A stretch of DNA of 64,000 bases from an uncultured Sinobacteraceae bacterium. GTDB lineage: Bacteria > Pseudomonadota > Gammaproteobacteria > Steroidobacterales > Steroidobacteraceae. The stretch spans positions 1-64,000 of the forward strand of contig CALEKY010000046.1 in NCBI GenBank assembly GCA_937902995.1, written 5' to 3'. How positions within the stretch are numbered: the first letter of the stretch is position 1; the number at the start of each line of letters is the position of its first letter. A program made the translations under genes and the position numbers. Below, piece after piece: positions 9,058-17,978 of the stretch. A model generated the notes under the pieces. That model was not told the DNA's origin, made no database searches, and saw only the letters and a list, made by a program, of their open reading frames with translations.

Positions 9058-9082
9058 GGCGGCCGGGCCGGGCTCGGCCGCC
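9058..9082 (+). terminator. Hairpin after SCPx-like thiolase gene
   Basis: Perfect 8-bp stem GGCGGCCG (9058-9065) and CGGCCGCC (9075-9082) with a 9-base loop, followed by TTCCATTCTGTTCGTTG. It begins 9 bases after the thiolase stop. Position and GC strength fit an intrinsic terminator closing the thiolase operon. Confidence 0.65.
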
Positions 9083-9160
9083 TTCCATTCTGTTCGTTGT
9101 CAACGCAACGTCACGGGCCAATTCGTGCCTGGTGTTTTCCAGACGATTGCTCGATGTGAA

Positions 9161-9203
9161 TTGACGGCAATAGGTCGCTTGCACTATAAGACGCATGACA
9201 GCG
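9161..9203 (+). promoter_or_regulatory. Sigma-70 promoter overlapped by operator copy B
   Basis: A -35 element TTGACG (9161-9166) and a -10 element TATAAG (9185-9190) are separated by 18 bases. Operator copy B, TTGCACTATAAGACGCATGA, starts at 9179 and covers the -10. A repressor bound here would block polymerase. The DUF1295 gene starts at 9219 with a GAGAGGGGG ribosome binding site, putting the expected transcript start about 20 bases upstream of the ATG. Confidence 0.6.
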
Positions 9204-9218
9204 GAGAGGGGGATGTAG

Positions 9219-10028
9219 ATGCTTGCGGAGATCGCTCCGGGATTCGTTCAAAACCTATATGTCACCGCCGCAATACTGTTGGTCTGCGTCCTGCTGCTCT
9301 GGCTGCTGAGCATCCGTCTTAGCGACATCAGCATCATCGACATCTTCTGGGGTCCGGCCTTCGGCATCGTCGCGTTGGCCGGATATTTCGTCTCCACAGG
9401 TCAAGGCTTCGAAGCGCGCCGCGTTTTGGTGACGGCTCTTACAGTGGCGTGGGCGGTCCGGCTCGGCGCATATCTTTTCTGGCGCAATCACGGCAAGGGC
9501 GAGGACCCACGCTACACGGCTGCGTACCGCAATCGTTTCTCGCAGAACCTGCACTGGCATACGCTGACCAAAGTCTTTCTGCTGCAGGGCTTTCTCGTCT
9601 GGTTGATCTCGATCCCCGTGCAGCTCGCGCAGTATCTCTTGGTGCCGCGACTCGGTTTGTTCGCGTATCTCGGCGTCGTACTCTGGACGATCGGTTTCAT
9701 GTTCGAGGCGATCGCGGATTGGCAGCTTGCACGGTTCAAAGCGGATCCGGCCAACCGCGGACGGGTGCTCGACCACGGGCTGTGGCGATACAGCCGTCAC
9801 CCGAATTATTTCGGCAATGCGTGTCTTTGGTGGGGTCTATGGTTGATCGCCTGCGATCACCCGATCGGCTTTGCAACGATATTCGCACCCGCGTTGATGA
9901 CGCATTTCCTGTTGAACGTCACGGGTAAGCGGCTGCTCGAGAAGCGCTTGTCGCGTGCCAAACCCGAGTATGCGGCCTACATCGAGCGCACACCGGGCTT
10001 CTTTCCGTGGTTTCCACGCCGGTCCTGA
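9219..10028 (+). CDS. DUF1295 membrane protein (steroid 5-alpha-reductase-like fold)
   Basis: Polytopic membrane protein of 269 residues from the DUF1295/steroid 5-alpha-reductase C-terminal family. It shows about six hydrophobic segments. The cofactor-binding motif is at residues 184-205 (LDHGLWRYSRHPNYFGNACLWWG), and the late YAAYIERTPGFFPWF motif is typical of the family. Members are NADPH-dependent reductases of conjugated C=C bonds, or uncharacterised. The start has a strong ribosome binding site and lies just after a promoter overlapped by operator copy B. The DapB-like gene follows after 9 bases, so the two probably form an operon and may act on the same enone intermediate. Confidence 0.82.
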   Translation: MLAEIAPGFVQNLYVTAAILLVCVLLLWLLSIRLSDISIIDIFWGPAFGIVALAGYFVSTGQGFEARRVLVTALTVAWAVRLGAYLFWRNHGKGEDPRYTAAYRNRFSQNLHWHTLTKVFLLQGFLVWLISIPVQLAQYLLVPRLGLFAYLGVVLWTIGFMFEAIADWQLARFKADPANRGRVLDHGLWRYSRHPNYFGNACLWWGLWLIACDHPIGFATIFAPALMTHFLLNVTGKRLLEKRLSRAKPEYAAYIERTPGFFPWFPRRS

Positions 10029-10037
10029 GGGCCGCTC

Positions 10038-11096
10038 ATGTATCGCGTCGTGCAATGGGCCACGGGCTCGATGGGGCGTACGTCGCTTCGACGAGTCCTC
10101 GATCACCCGGATCTCGAGCTCGTCGGGGTGTTTGTGTACGACCCGCGCAAGGCCAATGTCGATGCAGGGGAAATCGCGCGGCGGCCGCCGTGCGGTGTCC
10201 GCACGACGAATCGGATCGAGGACATCATCCAGCTACGGCCGGACGTCGTGTTACACATGTCCCGCGTGACCTTGCCGTACGAACAGCAGAATGCGGAAGT
10301 CGCGGCGCTGCTCGCCGCCGGTATCGATGTGATTTCCATCGCGGGCTTTCATTACCCGGCATGTCACGGTCCTGCCTATGCAGATCCGTTGCTACAAGCA
10401 TGCCGTACTGGCGGCAGCACACTCGCCGGTGTCGGGCTCAATCCAGGATTCATTGCCGAGCGCGTGGCAACCACATTGAGCGGCATGTGCGCGCGACTCG
10501 ATTCGATCATCTGTGACGAGGTTGCCGATGCCTCGAATATGCCGTCGCCGGAATTCGTGTTCGGTTTGATGGGCTTCGGTGCGAATCCGGCTCGGCGAGA
10601 CATTACGCGCGAGCCGATTGCGGGTGTCTACGACGCGCTTTACGCAGAGGTGCTCCATACCGTTGCCGCCGCCCTCGATGCCAAGGTGCTGACCATCGCG
10701 TCGGAACACTCGACGCTGCTCGCCGAGCACGAGCTTCGTATCAAAGCGGGCACGATAGATGCTGGCTGCGTCTCGGCAACTCGATGGCGTTGGCGAGCAC
10801 AACTCGACAACGGCATCGAGCTCGTGCACTCGGTGCTGTGGACCGCCGAGCCGGCGCGTCACGGCGGTACCGTCCGGGAAGGGGCGGCCTGGCGCATCGA
10901 GTTGCTTGGCCGTCCCAATGTGCGTGCCACGATTGCAGTCGAAGATCCAGATCCTGCTGCACCGCATGCTCGGGCCGCGGTCGATGCGACGGTTGCGGTC
11001 GCGCTACACGCGATTCCTGCGGTAAGTGCGGCGCCTCCAGGGTTCCTCGTCGTTCCGCCGTTCACGCCATTTCGTGCACGGTTAGCGCGTCTGTAG
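10038..11096 (+). CDS. DapB-like NAD(P)-dependent reductase (2,4-diaminopentanoate dehydrogenase-like)
   Basis: Rossmann-fold oxidoreductase of 352 residues, of the type annotated dihydrodipicolinate reductase-like in catabolic clusters of actinobacteria and proteobacteria. The N-terminus reads VVQWATGSMGRTSLRRVL, a GxGxxG-like nucleotide-binding turn (ATGSMG). LELVGVFVYDP and a C-terminal catalytic domain follow. It is not the lysine-pathway enzyme: it is longer and lacks the DapB substrate signature. It lies 9 bases after the DUF1295 gene. The true substrate is unknown; a carbonyl or imine reduction within the island pathway is possible. Confidence 0.72.
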   Translation: MYRVVQWATGSMGRTSLRRVLDHPDLELVGVFVYDPRKANVDAGEIARRPPCGVRTTNRIEDIIQLRPDVVLHMSRVTLPYEQQNAEVAALLAAGIDVISIAGFHYPACHGPAYADPLLQACRTGGSTLAGVGLNPGFIAERVATTLSGMCARLDSIICDEVADASNMPSPEFVFGLMGFGANPARRDITREPIAGVYDALYAEVLHTVAAALDAKVLTIASEHSTLLAEHELRIKAGTIDAGCVSATRWRWRAQLDNGIELVHSVLWTAEPARHGGTVREGAAWRIELLGRPNVRATIAVEDPDPAAPHARAAVDATVAVALHAIPAVSAAPPGFLVVPPFTPFRARLARL

Positions 11097-11145
11097 ACGG
11101 GACAACACGATTGCGCCTTGCAAGGTCTCGCAGAGCCAGCTAGAT

Positions 11146-11170
11146 TGTCCGCGTACGTCTTGTTATGCAA
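11146..11170. promoter_or_regulatory. Operator-like motif copy G (weak), upstream of TonB receptor
   Basis: On the minus strand this reads TTGCATAACAAGACGTACG, sharing TTGCAT and AGAC with the island consensus at the right spacing but differing at several inner positions. It lies 81 bases upstream of the TonB-dependent receptor start. This is the most degenerate copy and may be chance. Confidence 0.3.
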
Positions 11171-11251
11171 GTTAGTTGAGTATCCGCAACAAGAACCGGT
11201 TCGCCAGGGTCGAGTTCACGAACAAACGTCGTTTCGATAAGGGGGTTTGAG

Positions 11252-13753
11252 ATGAAGTTCGCTGCCAGTCGGGCGGCACGGATGTCGCGTAGCATTTTTT
11301 CCACGTTCGTCGCCACCGCCGCCTGCAGCGTGACGTTGTCGGCGCACGGCCAGACGCTGGAAGAGATTGTGGTCACGGCTCAACGCCGCGAGACGAACTT
11401 GCAGTCCACGCCGGTCGCCATTACCGCGTATGGCGGCGAATCCATCAGCGAGAACAAGATCTTTTCGGCTGCAGACCTGGCAGCCACTGCACCCGCATTT
11501 TCGCTCACTGCCGGAACACCGCTCGACGTCGAGTTCAACATCCGCGGCATCATGAATACGCGTCTGGATTCGCCGAGTGCCGACCCGTCGGTCGGTACGT
11601 TCATCGACGGCGTGTACATGGGTCGTACCGGCGATCTCAATTACGACTTCTACGACCTCGAGCGAATCGAGATCATCCGCGGCCCGCAGGGCGTGCTGCT
11701 CGGAAAGAACGTCGTCGGCGGTGCGCTCAGCATCATCACGGCCAAGCCGTCGTTCGATCCCTCCGCGGATGTGCTCTTGTCCTACGGTAACTACTCGTCG
11801 TTCCTCGCATCAGGCCATGTGAACGGCGGGCTGACGGATGTCTTGGCAGCCCGTCTCTCGTTCCAGGCTCGGCAGCACGACGGATATGCGAAGGACGTGC
11901 TTCACAACCGGGAAGTCGAGGACCTTCAATCCATTCAGGGGCGCTTGCAGTTCTTGTTCGCGCCACCCGACGCAGGTTACAGCGCACGCCTGTCGCTCGA
12001 CTACAACCGCGACAAGACGAACGGCATCAACACCGTTGCGGTCGAGGGCGGCACGCCGGAATGCGAGACATCCTACCTGCGCACGAACTGCACCCGCCCG
12101 TGGAGCAATCTGCGCGCGTACTTGGGACTCACGGATCCGCGCAAGAACGTCGCGCAGAGCGTGCAGTACCAAGGTGAGGACCGCCGCCGTCAACAATTCA
12201 TGGAGCGCGATGGCTTCGGTGCGGTGCTCGACATCGAAGTAGAAGGTTCGGGCTTCAATTTCAACTCGTTGACGGCCTATCGCGACGGTAGTGCGACGCA
12301 GCTCTACGATCAGACCGGCGCCGGCCCCGAAGCACTCAACTGGGAAGTCGCTCGATGGCTGGATTACGTCGCCTTCGTCAACGATCGCTTCGGTACGCGT
12401 CCGGTCACGTCGAACAACGGGCAGTTCTTGTTTGCGCAGCCCATCTTCGAACACACCGACGTCCAGCAATTCAGCCAGGAATTCCGTCTGACTTCGAACG
12501 ATGCCGACTCCCGGCTCGACTGGATCGCCGGCGTGTACTTCAAGAGCGACCGAATCGACAAGACCGACCGCTTCATCGGCGAGAACTTCCTCGGTGCTTT
12601 GATTCCGACCGCCGCCAACCCGCTGTCGACACTATCGGGCGAAAACCTCTGGGTGAACGAGGGTAAAGTCGAGAACTACGCGGCGTTCGCTCAGATCGGT
12701 TTCAAGTTCACGCCGACTTTGAAACTGAGCGTCGGTGCGCGTTATACGCAGGACAAGAAGTCCGGCGACGTCCTTGGATTCGTCGTCAATACGGGCGATC
12801 GCTTCGCTCCGAACGATCCGCGCCCGAACGTGACGATCGAGGGTCTCTGCCGTACGCCGACGGGCGAGGCCGTCTCACCGACACCTGCGGTTTGCGAAGC
12901 GCCCAATCAATGGGTCTATTCCTCGGGTACCGGTTTCGAAACGCCATATTCCAAGACTTGGAACAAGCTGACGCCGCAAGCGACGCTCGACTGGTCGCCG
13001 ACAGACGATGTCTTCATGTACGTCACAGTCGCGAAAGGCTTCAAGGGCGGCGGATTCGACGATACGCCCGCGAACATTGCACAAGCGACGACGCCGTACG
13101 ATCCCGAGGAAGCGACCAACTACGAAGTCGGTATCAAGATGGATCTGCTCGACCGTCGCATGCGTCTGAACGCGGACGTGTTCCTCATGGACTACAAGGA
13201 TCTGCAGGTGACGCAAACGAATGCGGCCTGCCTGTGTAACCTCACCGACAACGCGGCAAGCGCCGAAATCAAAGGAATCGAGGCCGAGTTCCTGTTTGCC
13301 GTGAACGAACGGTTGCTGCTGTCCCTCGGCGGTTCGTACATCGATGCGAAGTACGAGGACTTCCTCGAAACGGCGATCAACCCGAGCACGGGTCAACGTC
13401 TCGACAGCTCCGGCAATCGCTTGCAACGCACGCCGGAGACGCAGCTGGCGGGCGGCATCGATTTGACGCTGCCTTTCGGCAGCCTCGGCGATGCACTGAA
13501 CTTCCGCATCAACTACACGTGGCAGAGCGAGCTCTTCTGGGCGACCGACAATCTCGCACGCGAGTCCGCGTACGGCCTGCTCGATGCGCGCATCGCTTTG
13601 GCGCCTCCGTCGGCACCGTGGTCCGCCGCAATCTGGGGCAAGAACCTCACTGACGAGCTCTACCGGACGAACGTTATTTCGTTCTTCGGCGAAGAGGTGT
13701 CGCAATTCGGTCCGCCGCGCACCTACGGTATCGACTTGCGCTGGAAGTTCTGA
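11252..13753 (+). CDS. TonB-dependent outer membrane receptor
   Basis: Outer membrane beta-barrel transporter of 833 residues for energised uptake of a large or hydrophobic substrate. A signal peptide (about residues 1-34, ending near SAHGQ) is followed by a TonB-box-like LEEIVVTAQRRE. The plug domain has the usual motifs (IRGIMNTRLDSPS, PSVGTFIDGVYMGR, LERIEIIRGPQGVLLGKN), and a long barrel ends in an aromatic residue (YGIDLRWKF). A GGG-rich ribosome binding site precedes the start. Placed inside the island with oxygenases and CoA ligases, it probably imports the pathway substrate; no siderophore genes are nearby. The subfamily resembles the many TonB receptors of steroid- and lignin-degrading bacteria. 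Confidence 0.93.
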   Translation: MKFAASRAARMSRSIFSTFVATAACSVTLSAHGQTLEEIVVTAQRRETNLQSTPVAITAYGGESISENKIFSAADLAATAPAFSLTAGTPLDVEFNIRGIMNTRLDSPSADPSVGTFIDGVYMGRTGDLNYDFYDLERIEIIRGPQGVLLGKNVVGGALSIITAKPSFDPSADVLLSYGNYSSFLASGHVNGGLTDVLAARLSFQARQHDGYAKDVLHNREVEDLQSIQGRLQFLFAPPDAGYSARLSLDYNRDKTNGINTVAVEGGTPECETSYLRTNCTRPWSNLRAYLGLTDPRKNVAQSVQYQGEDRRRQQFMERDGFGAVLDIEVEGSGFNFNSLTAYRDGSATQLYDQTGAGPEALNWEVARWLDYVAFVNDRFGTRPVTSNNGQFLFAQPIFEHTDVQQFSQEFRLTSNDADSRLDWIAGVYFKSDRIDKTDRFIGENFLGALIPTAANPLSTLSGENLWVNEGKVENYAAFAQIGFKFTPTLKLSVGARYTQDKKSGDVLGFVVNTGDRFAPNDPRPNVTIEGLCRTPTGEAVSPTPAVCEAPNQWVYSSGTGFETPYSKTWNKLTPQATLDWSPTDDVFMYVTVAKGFKGGGFDDTPANIAQATTPYDPEEATNYEVGIKMDLLDRRMRLNADVFLMDYKDLQVTQTNAACLCNLTDNAASAEIKGIEAEFLFAVNERLLLSLGGSYIDAKYEDFLETAINPSTGQRLDSSGNRLQRTPETQLAGGIDLTLPFGSLGDALNFRINYTWQSELFWATDNLARESAYGLLDARIALAPPSAPWSAAIWGKNLTDELYRTNVISFFGEEVSQFGPPRTYGIDLRWKF

Positions 13754-13766
13754 GCGGGGAGGGGCG

Positions 13767-14141
13767 ATGCCGACACCTATCGAGATCGTGAAAGCGCTGC
13801 AGGCAGCCGCCGAGCGGCGCGATCGCGAAGCGATTCTTGCGCTCGTCACGCCGGACCTCGAGTATCACTATCACGTGGGCTCGAAGCCGGTGCACGGCCC
13901 TGAGGGTCTTGGCCGCTTCCTCGATCGCCACTGGGCGCGTACTAAAGATGGCGTTTGGAACATCGAGACGTTTGCGCAAAGCGGCGACAAGCTGCTCATG
14001 GAAGGCTACGAGGAGTTCACGGAGACGACGACGGGCAAGCGCGTGACTCACCGCTATATGGGCGTGATGGAGTTTCGCGACGGTCGGATTGCCCGCTGGC
14101 GAGATTATTTTCAACTGGACCGTCAACCCGAAAACGGTTGA
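13767..14141 (+). CDS. SnoaL-like (NTF2-fold) protein 1
   Basis: Small cone-fold protein of 124 residues of the SnoaL/limonene-epoxide-hydrolase-like superfamily. An N-terminal helical pair (VKALQAAAERRDREAILALV) is followed by beta strands ending FRDGRIARWRDYFQLDRQ, the characteristic C-terminal strand. A GGGGAGGGG ribosome binding site precedes the ATG, 13 bases after the TonB receptor stop. Family members catalyse isomerisations, hydrolyses or aldol reactions, or only bind ligand. Catalytic residues cannot be assigned. It is the first of three such proteins in the island. Confidence 0.8.
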   Translation: MPTPIEIVKALQAAAERRDREAILALVTPDLEYHYHVGSKPVHGPEGLGRFLDRHWARTKDGVWNIETFAQSGDKLLMEGYEEFTETTTGKRVTHRYMGVMEFRDGRIARWRDYFQLDRQPENG

Positions 14142-14150
14142 ATCGAGACG

Positions 14151-15851
14151 ATGCGAACGACTCCGGAGCACCTTGCCGCCGAGTACCGTGCGATGGGCGC
14201 ATGGTCCTCGCAACGCATCGGCGACTTGTTCGCCGATGCGGCAGCCCTTGATCCACAACGCATTGCGGTCGTCGATCCGCCCAATCGCCGGCAGCTCGAT
14301 GGGCAGGAGCCCAAGAGACTCAGTTGGCAATCGTTGTCGGCGCTCGTCGATGCAACGATCGTTGCGCTTCACGACGCCGGTCTACGGCGCGACGATGTGC
14401 TCGTCACGCAGTTGCCGAACATCTGCGAGTACGTCGCCGTCTATCTTGCGTGTGCCCGACTGGGCGTGATCGTGAGCCCTGTAGCGATGCAGTTCCGCCG
14501 TGCCGAGCTGCAACCGATCTGCCAGCTCACTCGTGCGCGGGCAATTCTGACGGTCGAGAGGTTCAAGGACACGCAACCCGCGAATGTTGCGGCAACACTG
14601 GCGGATGGACCGACCGTGCTCGTGCTCGGCCGGGATGCGCCCAATGGAGCGCACCCGCTCGTCATCGAGCCGTCGCCCGACCACGCTGCGCGCGCAGCGC
14701 AGCTCGAACGCGAAGCGGCCGTCGATGCCGATGAGATCTTCACGATCTGCTGGACCTCCGGCACGGAGGGCATGCCCAAAGGCGTGCCGCGCTCGCACAA
14801 TCATTGGATCGCCGGCAGCATCGCGCATTTCGACGGCGCCGGCATTCGGCAAGGCGACCGGCTGCTGAATCCGTTCCCGCTGATCAACATGGCGGGCATC
14901 GGCGGTTGCTTCATGAGCTGGCTTCGCTGCGCCGGAACGTTGATCCTGCATCATCCGTTCGAGTTGCCGATTTACTTGCGCCAGATAGCGGAAGAGCGTC
15001 CTGAGTACGCCATCGCGCCTCCGGCAGTCTTGATGATGCTGTTGCAGAACGAAGCGCTGCTTTCCGGTGTCGACTTGACGTGCCTGCGGTGCATCGGATC
15101 GGGTTCTGCACCGCTCGCACCTGCCATGATCAAGGCCTACAAGGAGAAGTACGGCATCGAGATCATCAACAACTTCGGTTCCAACGAAGGCATAGCGTTC
15201 GTCTGCGGACCGGCAGAGGCGCCGGAGCCAGACCAACGAGCGACGTTGTTTCCGCGTTTCGGCCGGCACGATGTGGATTGGCCGCAGCGCATCTCGAAGA
15301 TCACGTTCACACGTCTCATCGATCCGGAAACGGGTCGCGAAGTGCTCGAGCCTGGTCGTCCAGGCGAGATGCAGGTGCGCGGTCCTGTCGTTTTCGACGG
15401 CTATTTCGCTGCCCCGCAGATCACGGCGCAGTCCTTCACGGCCGACGGTTGGTTTCGCAGCGGCGATTTGTTCGAAATCGATCCGAGCGGACGCTACTAC
15501 CGATTCGTGGGTCGCTTGAAACAGATGATCAATCGAGGCGGCATGAAGATCTCGCCCGAGGAGCTCGATTCCGTGCTGGCCGAGCATCCGGATGTCGCCG
15601 AGGCCGCCGTGGTCGGTTATCCGGACGAGGTGCTCGGGCAACGAATCTGTGCTGTCGTCGTACCGAAGCCTGGGCGCGAAGTCTCGCTGGAGAGCGTGCA
15701 AAAGCTCTTCGCGGCACGCGAGCTGGCGATCTTCAAGTGGCCGGAGCGGATCCGGCAGGTCGAACGTCTGCCGCGCAATCCGCTCGGCAAGGTGGTTCGC
15801 TCCGAAATCGAACGGCTTGCCGCTTCGGACGACGTGCCGCCGTCGAAGTGA
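14151..15851 (+). CDS. AMP-forming acyl-CoA ligase 1
   Basis: Adenylate-forming CoA ligase of 566 residues (ANL superfamily) that activates a carboxylate to its CoA thioester with ATP. The P-loop motif TICWTSGTEGMPKGVPRSH lies near residue 200. The adenine-contact motif NNFGSNEG is near 344, the GDLFEIDPSGRYYRFVGR hinge near 440, the A8 loop GGMKISPEELD near 463, and the catalytic lysine in NPLGKVVRSE near 545. All key motifs are intact. It follows SnoaL 1 by 9 bases on the same strand and meets a leftward SnoaL gene tail to tail. The acyl substrate is not predictable. Confidence 0.9.
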   Translation: MRTTPEHLAAEYRAMGAWSSQRIGDLFADAAALDPQRIAVVDPPNRRQLDGQEPKRLSWQSLSALVDATIVALHDAGLRRDDVLVTQLPNICEYVAVYLACARLGVIVSPVAMQFRRAELQPICQLTRARAILTVERFKDTQPANVAATLADGPTVLVLGRDAPNGAHPLVIEPSPDHAARAAQLEREAAVDADEIFTICWTSGTEGMPKGVPRSHNHWIAGSIAHFDGAGIRQGDRLLNPFPLINMAGIGGCFMSWLRCAGTLILHHPFELPIYLRQIAEERPEYAIAPPAVLMMLLQNEALLSGVDLTCLRCIGSGSAPLAPAMIKAYKEKYGIEIINNFGSNEGIAFVCGPAEAPEPDQRATLFPRFGRHDVDWPQRISKITFTRLIDPETGREVLEPGRPGEMQVRGPVVFDGYFAAPQITAQSFTADGWFRSGDLFEIDPSGRYYRFVGRLKQMINRGGMKISPEELDSVLAEHPDVAEAAVVGYPDEVLGQRICAVVVPKPGREVSLESVQKLFAARELAIFKWPERIRQVERLPRNPLGKVVRSEIERLAASDDVPPSK

Positions 15852-15860
15852 TCGGGAGCG

Positions 15861-16277
15861 CTATCGTCCTGAACGCGCGGCACCGAGGGCGAGCGATGCG
15901 TGCAGCGTATCGAGGTACTCCTTCACCTCGATGATGTATCCATCGCGGATGCGAAACAGAAAGTGGTAGCGATTGTGATAGAGCTTGCCGTTGACCAGAG
16001 TTGCCTTGCTCTCGGCCTCGACGGCAACTCGATCGTCTTCGGCCGTCATGGCGCCGACCGTTATTTCGATTCCGTTCGGCAAAAGTTTCAGATTCGCGGC
16101 AAGACGTTTTTCGACCGTTGCTTTGTCCGCCCAGCCGGCAGCCGGAAATTCCTCAGGATGACCTGGCAGCCACCATCGTGAATCCGGTGCCAGCATGGCG
16201 AGCGCCTCGTCGTAACGGCCGGTCGCATAGTTGTCGAGAAATGTCCGCACCAATCGCTTGTTGTCGTTCGGGCTCAT
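15861..16277 (-). CDS. SnoaL-like (NTF2-fold) protein 2
   Basis: Cytoplasmic SnoaL-like protein of 138 residues. Its N-terminus (NDNKRLVRTFLDNYATGRYDEALAMLAPDSRWWLPG) and C-terminal strand (FLFRIRDGYIIEVKEYLDTLHA) are textbook for the ketosteroid isomerase/SnoaL fold. The conserved tryptophans and late acidic residue are kept. It reads leftward, divergently from carotenoid oxygenase 1, with operator copy D between them; the two are probably co-regulated. It could be an isomerase, hydrolase or binding protein for a pathway intermediate. Confidence 0.85.
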   Translation of the reverse strand: MSPNDNKRLVRTFLDNYATGRYDEALAMLAPDSRWWLPGHPEEFPAAGWADKATVEKRLAANLKLLPNGIEITVGAMTAEDDRVAVEAESKATLVNGKLYHNRYHFLFRIRDGYIIEVKEYLDTLHASLALGAARSGR

Positions 16278-16409
16278 GATGTTCCTCGCTCAGTGCTTCC
16301 CAGGCAGACGCGTACGACATGACGATCGGAAACCATGTCCGTTCGCGCATCGGTCAAGGCGAAATCGGCAGGAAAATGCCGGGGTCTGGTTTCTCGCGTC
16401 GACACTCGC

Positions 16410-16434
16410 GTAGCATGTGAGTCTCATAATGCAA
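16410..16434. promoter_or_regulatory. Operator-like motif copy D, between SnoaL 2 and carotenoid oxygenase 1
   Basis: On the minus strand this reads TTGCATTATGAGACTCACA, then TGCTAC: one of the closest matches to the consensus. It lies between divergent genes, 24 bases before the oxygenase start (16458) and 133 bases before the SnoaL 2 start. On the plus strand CATAAT (16425-16430) could serve as a -10 for the oxygenase, though no good -35 is visible. Confidence 0.55.
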
Positions 16435-16457
16435 CCGACAGTCTACAGGAGAATCGC

Positions 16458-17969
16458 ATGAGAACCTATCGCGATGTGGCTCCCAACGATCCTCTCGATC
16501 GCCCGGCCTGGGTCGATGCCATCGACAACCCGTATCTGCACGGCCCGTATGCGCCCGTGACCTCCGAGATTTCGGCCGCTGATCTGCCGGTCGTCGAAGG
16601 CAAGATTCCGGACGATCTGTATGGCGCGTACTTTCGTCAAGGTCCGAATCCCGTACGCCCGCCGCAAGGGTTGTATCACTGGTTCGACGGCGACGGCATG
16701 ATTCATGGCATGTACTTCCGCGACGGTCGCGCAAGCTACATCCGCCGTTGGGTGCGCACCGATGCATTCGTCGAAGAAGAGAAGAGCGGCGTCATTACGC
16801 GCCGAGGCATCATGTCGAGGTTCGATCTGTCTCGATTCGACGATCTCGAACGCATCAACAATCCGGATCTATCCAAGGACTCCAGCAATACCACGCTTAC
16901 GTGGCACAACGGCCGTCTCCTCTCGCAGTGGTACAACTCGGGCTACACCTACGGCATCGACCCTCTGACGCTCGAGACGAAGGGTAAGGAGACGTTCAAC
17001 GGCGCAGTCGAAGGAACGATGAACGCACACGCCAAGTTCGACCCACGGACCGGCGAGCTGCTCGATTACGATTACGGCGATTTCCGGTCGTATCTCACGT
17101 ATTACGTGATCGGCTGGGACGGCAAGCTCAAGCACAAGGAGCGCGTCGATCTTCCTGGTCCGCGTCTGCCGCACGACACGACGATTACGGAGCGCTTCAC
17201 GATCCTGCACGACTTCCCGCTCTTCCACGACGTCGACGTCTTGCGCCGCACGGGACATCGCGTCGTGAAGTTCCATCGCGACATTCCGTCGCGCTTCGGC
17301 GTGATCCCGCGCTACGGCACTCAAGATCAAGTGAAGTGGTTCGAGTTCGAGCCGGGCTACGTGCTGCACATGGTGAACGCCTGGGAAGAGGGCGACTGGA
17401 TCACGATGGATGGTTGTTTCCAACCGGATCCGACGATCCGCCGCAACCCTGAGGAGGGTCCGCTCGCATCGATGCTCGCGTACCTGCGCTACCGCGGACA
17501 CCTCCGCCGTTGGCGAATGAACATTCGCACGGGCGAGAAGCACGAGGAGCAGCTCGACGACCTGAACGTAGAGTTCTGTTTGCCGGACATGGAGCTCTAC
17601 GGCGTGAAGTCGCGCTACTCGTACCATCAGCGCATCCCCACGGATGCGTATACATTGTGCTTCGATGCGCTCGTGAAATACGACCACGAGAAGGGCACGC
17701 GCGAAATCTACGAGTACCCGCAAGGCTGGTTCCCGAGCGAAGCGCCGTTTGCGAAGAGCACGCGCGGCGGCGACGAGGACAATGGCTACGTGATCACGCT
17801 CGCTACCAACGCAAAGGACTATACCGGCGAGGCGTGGGTCTTCAACGCCAAGGACATTCGGCGCGGGCCGATCGCACGCGTCAAGCTGCCGAGCCGCGTG
17901 CCTGCAGGCTTTCATGCGATGTGGGTTCCAGGCGAGAGATTGTGGCAGAACGGTACTGCCCCCGTTTGA
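16458..17969 (+). CDS. Carotenoid cleavage/lignostilbene oxygenase family enzyme 1
   Basis: Non-heme iron(II) dioxygenase of 503 residues with the seven-bladed propeller fold of carotenoid, apocarotenoid, stilbene and isoeugenol cleavage enzymes; it splits an alkene into two carbonyl products. The four iron-binding histidines are His191 (NAHAKFD), His239 (LPHDTT), His304 (YVLHMVN) and His486 (GFHAMW). The N-terminal signatures YFRQGPNP and WFDGDGMIHG are standard. I chose the ATG at 16458 because AGGAGA lies just upstream and operator copy D would otherwise fall inside the gene. An acyl-CoA ligase follows after 9 bases. Confidence 0.92.
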   Translation: MRTYRDVAPNDPLDRPAWVDAIDNPYLHGPYAPVTSEISAADLPVVEGKIPDDLYGAYFRQGPNPVRPPQGLYHWFDGDGMIHGMYFRDGRASYIRRWVRTDAFVEEEKSGVITRRGIMSRFDLSRFDDLERINNPDLSKDSSNTTLTWHNGRLLSQWYNSGYTYGIDPLTLETKGKETFNGAVEGTMNAHAKFDPRTGELLDYDYGDFRSYLTYYVIGWDGKLKHKERVDLPGPRLPHDTTITERFTILHDFPLFHDVDVLRRTGHRVVKFHRDIPSRFGVIPRYGTQDQVKWFEFEPGYVLHMVNAWEEGDWITMDGCFQPDPTIRRNPEEGPLASMLAYLRYRGHLRRWRMNIRTGEKHEEQLDDLNVEFCLPDMELYGVKSRYSYHQRIPTDAYTLCFDALVKYDHEKGTREIYEYPQGWFPSEAPFAKSTRGGDEDNGYVITLATNAKDYTGEAWVFNAKDIRRGPIARVKLPSRVPAGFHAMWVPGERLWQNGTAPV

Positions 17970-17978
17970 GGTGAATAC

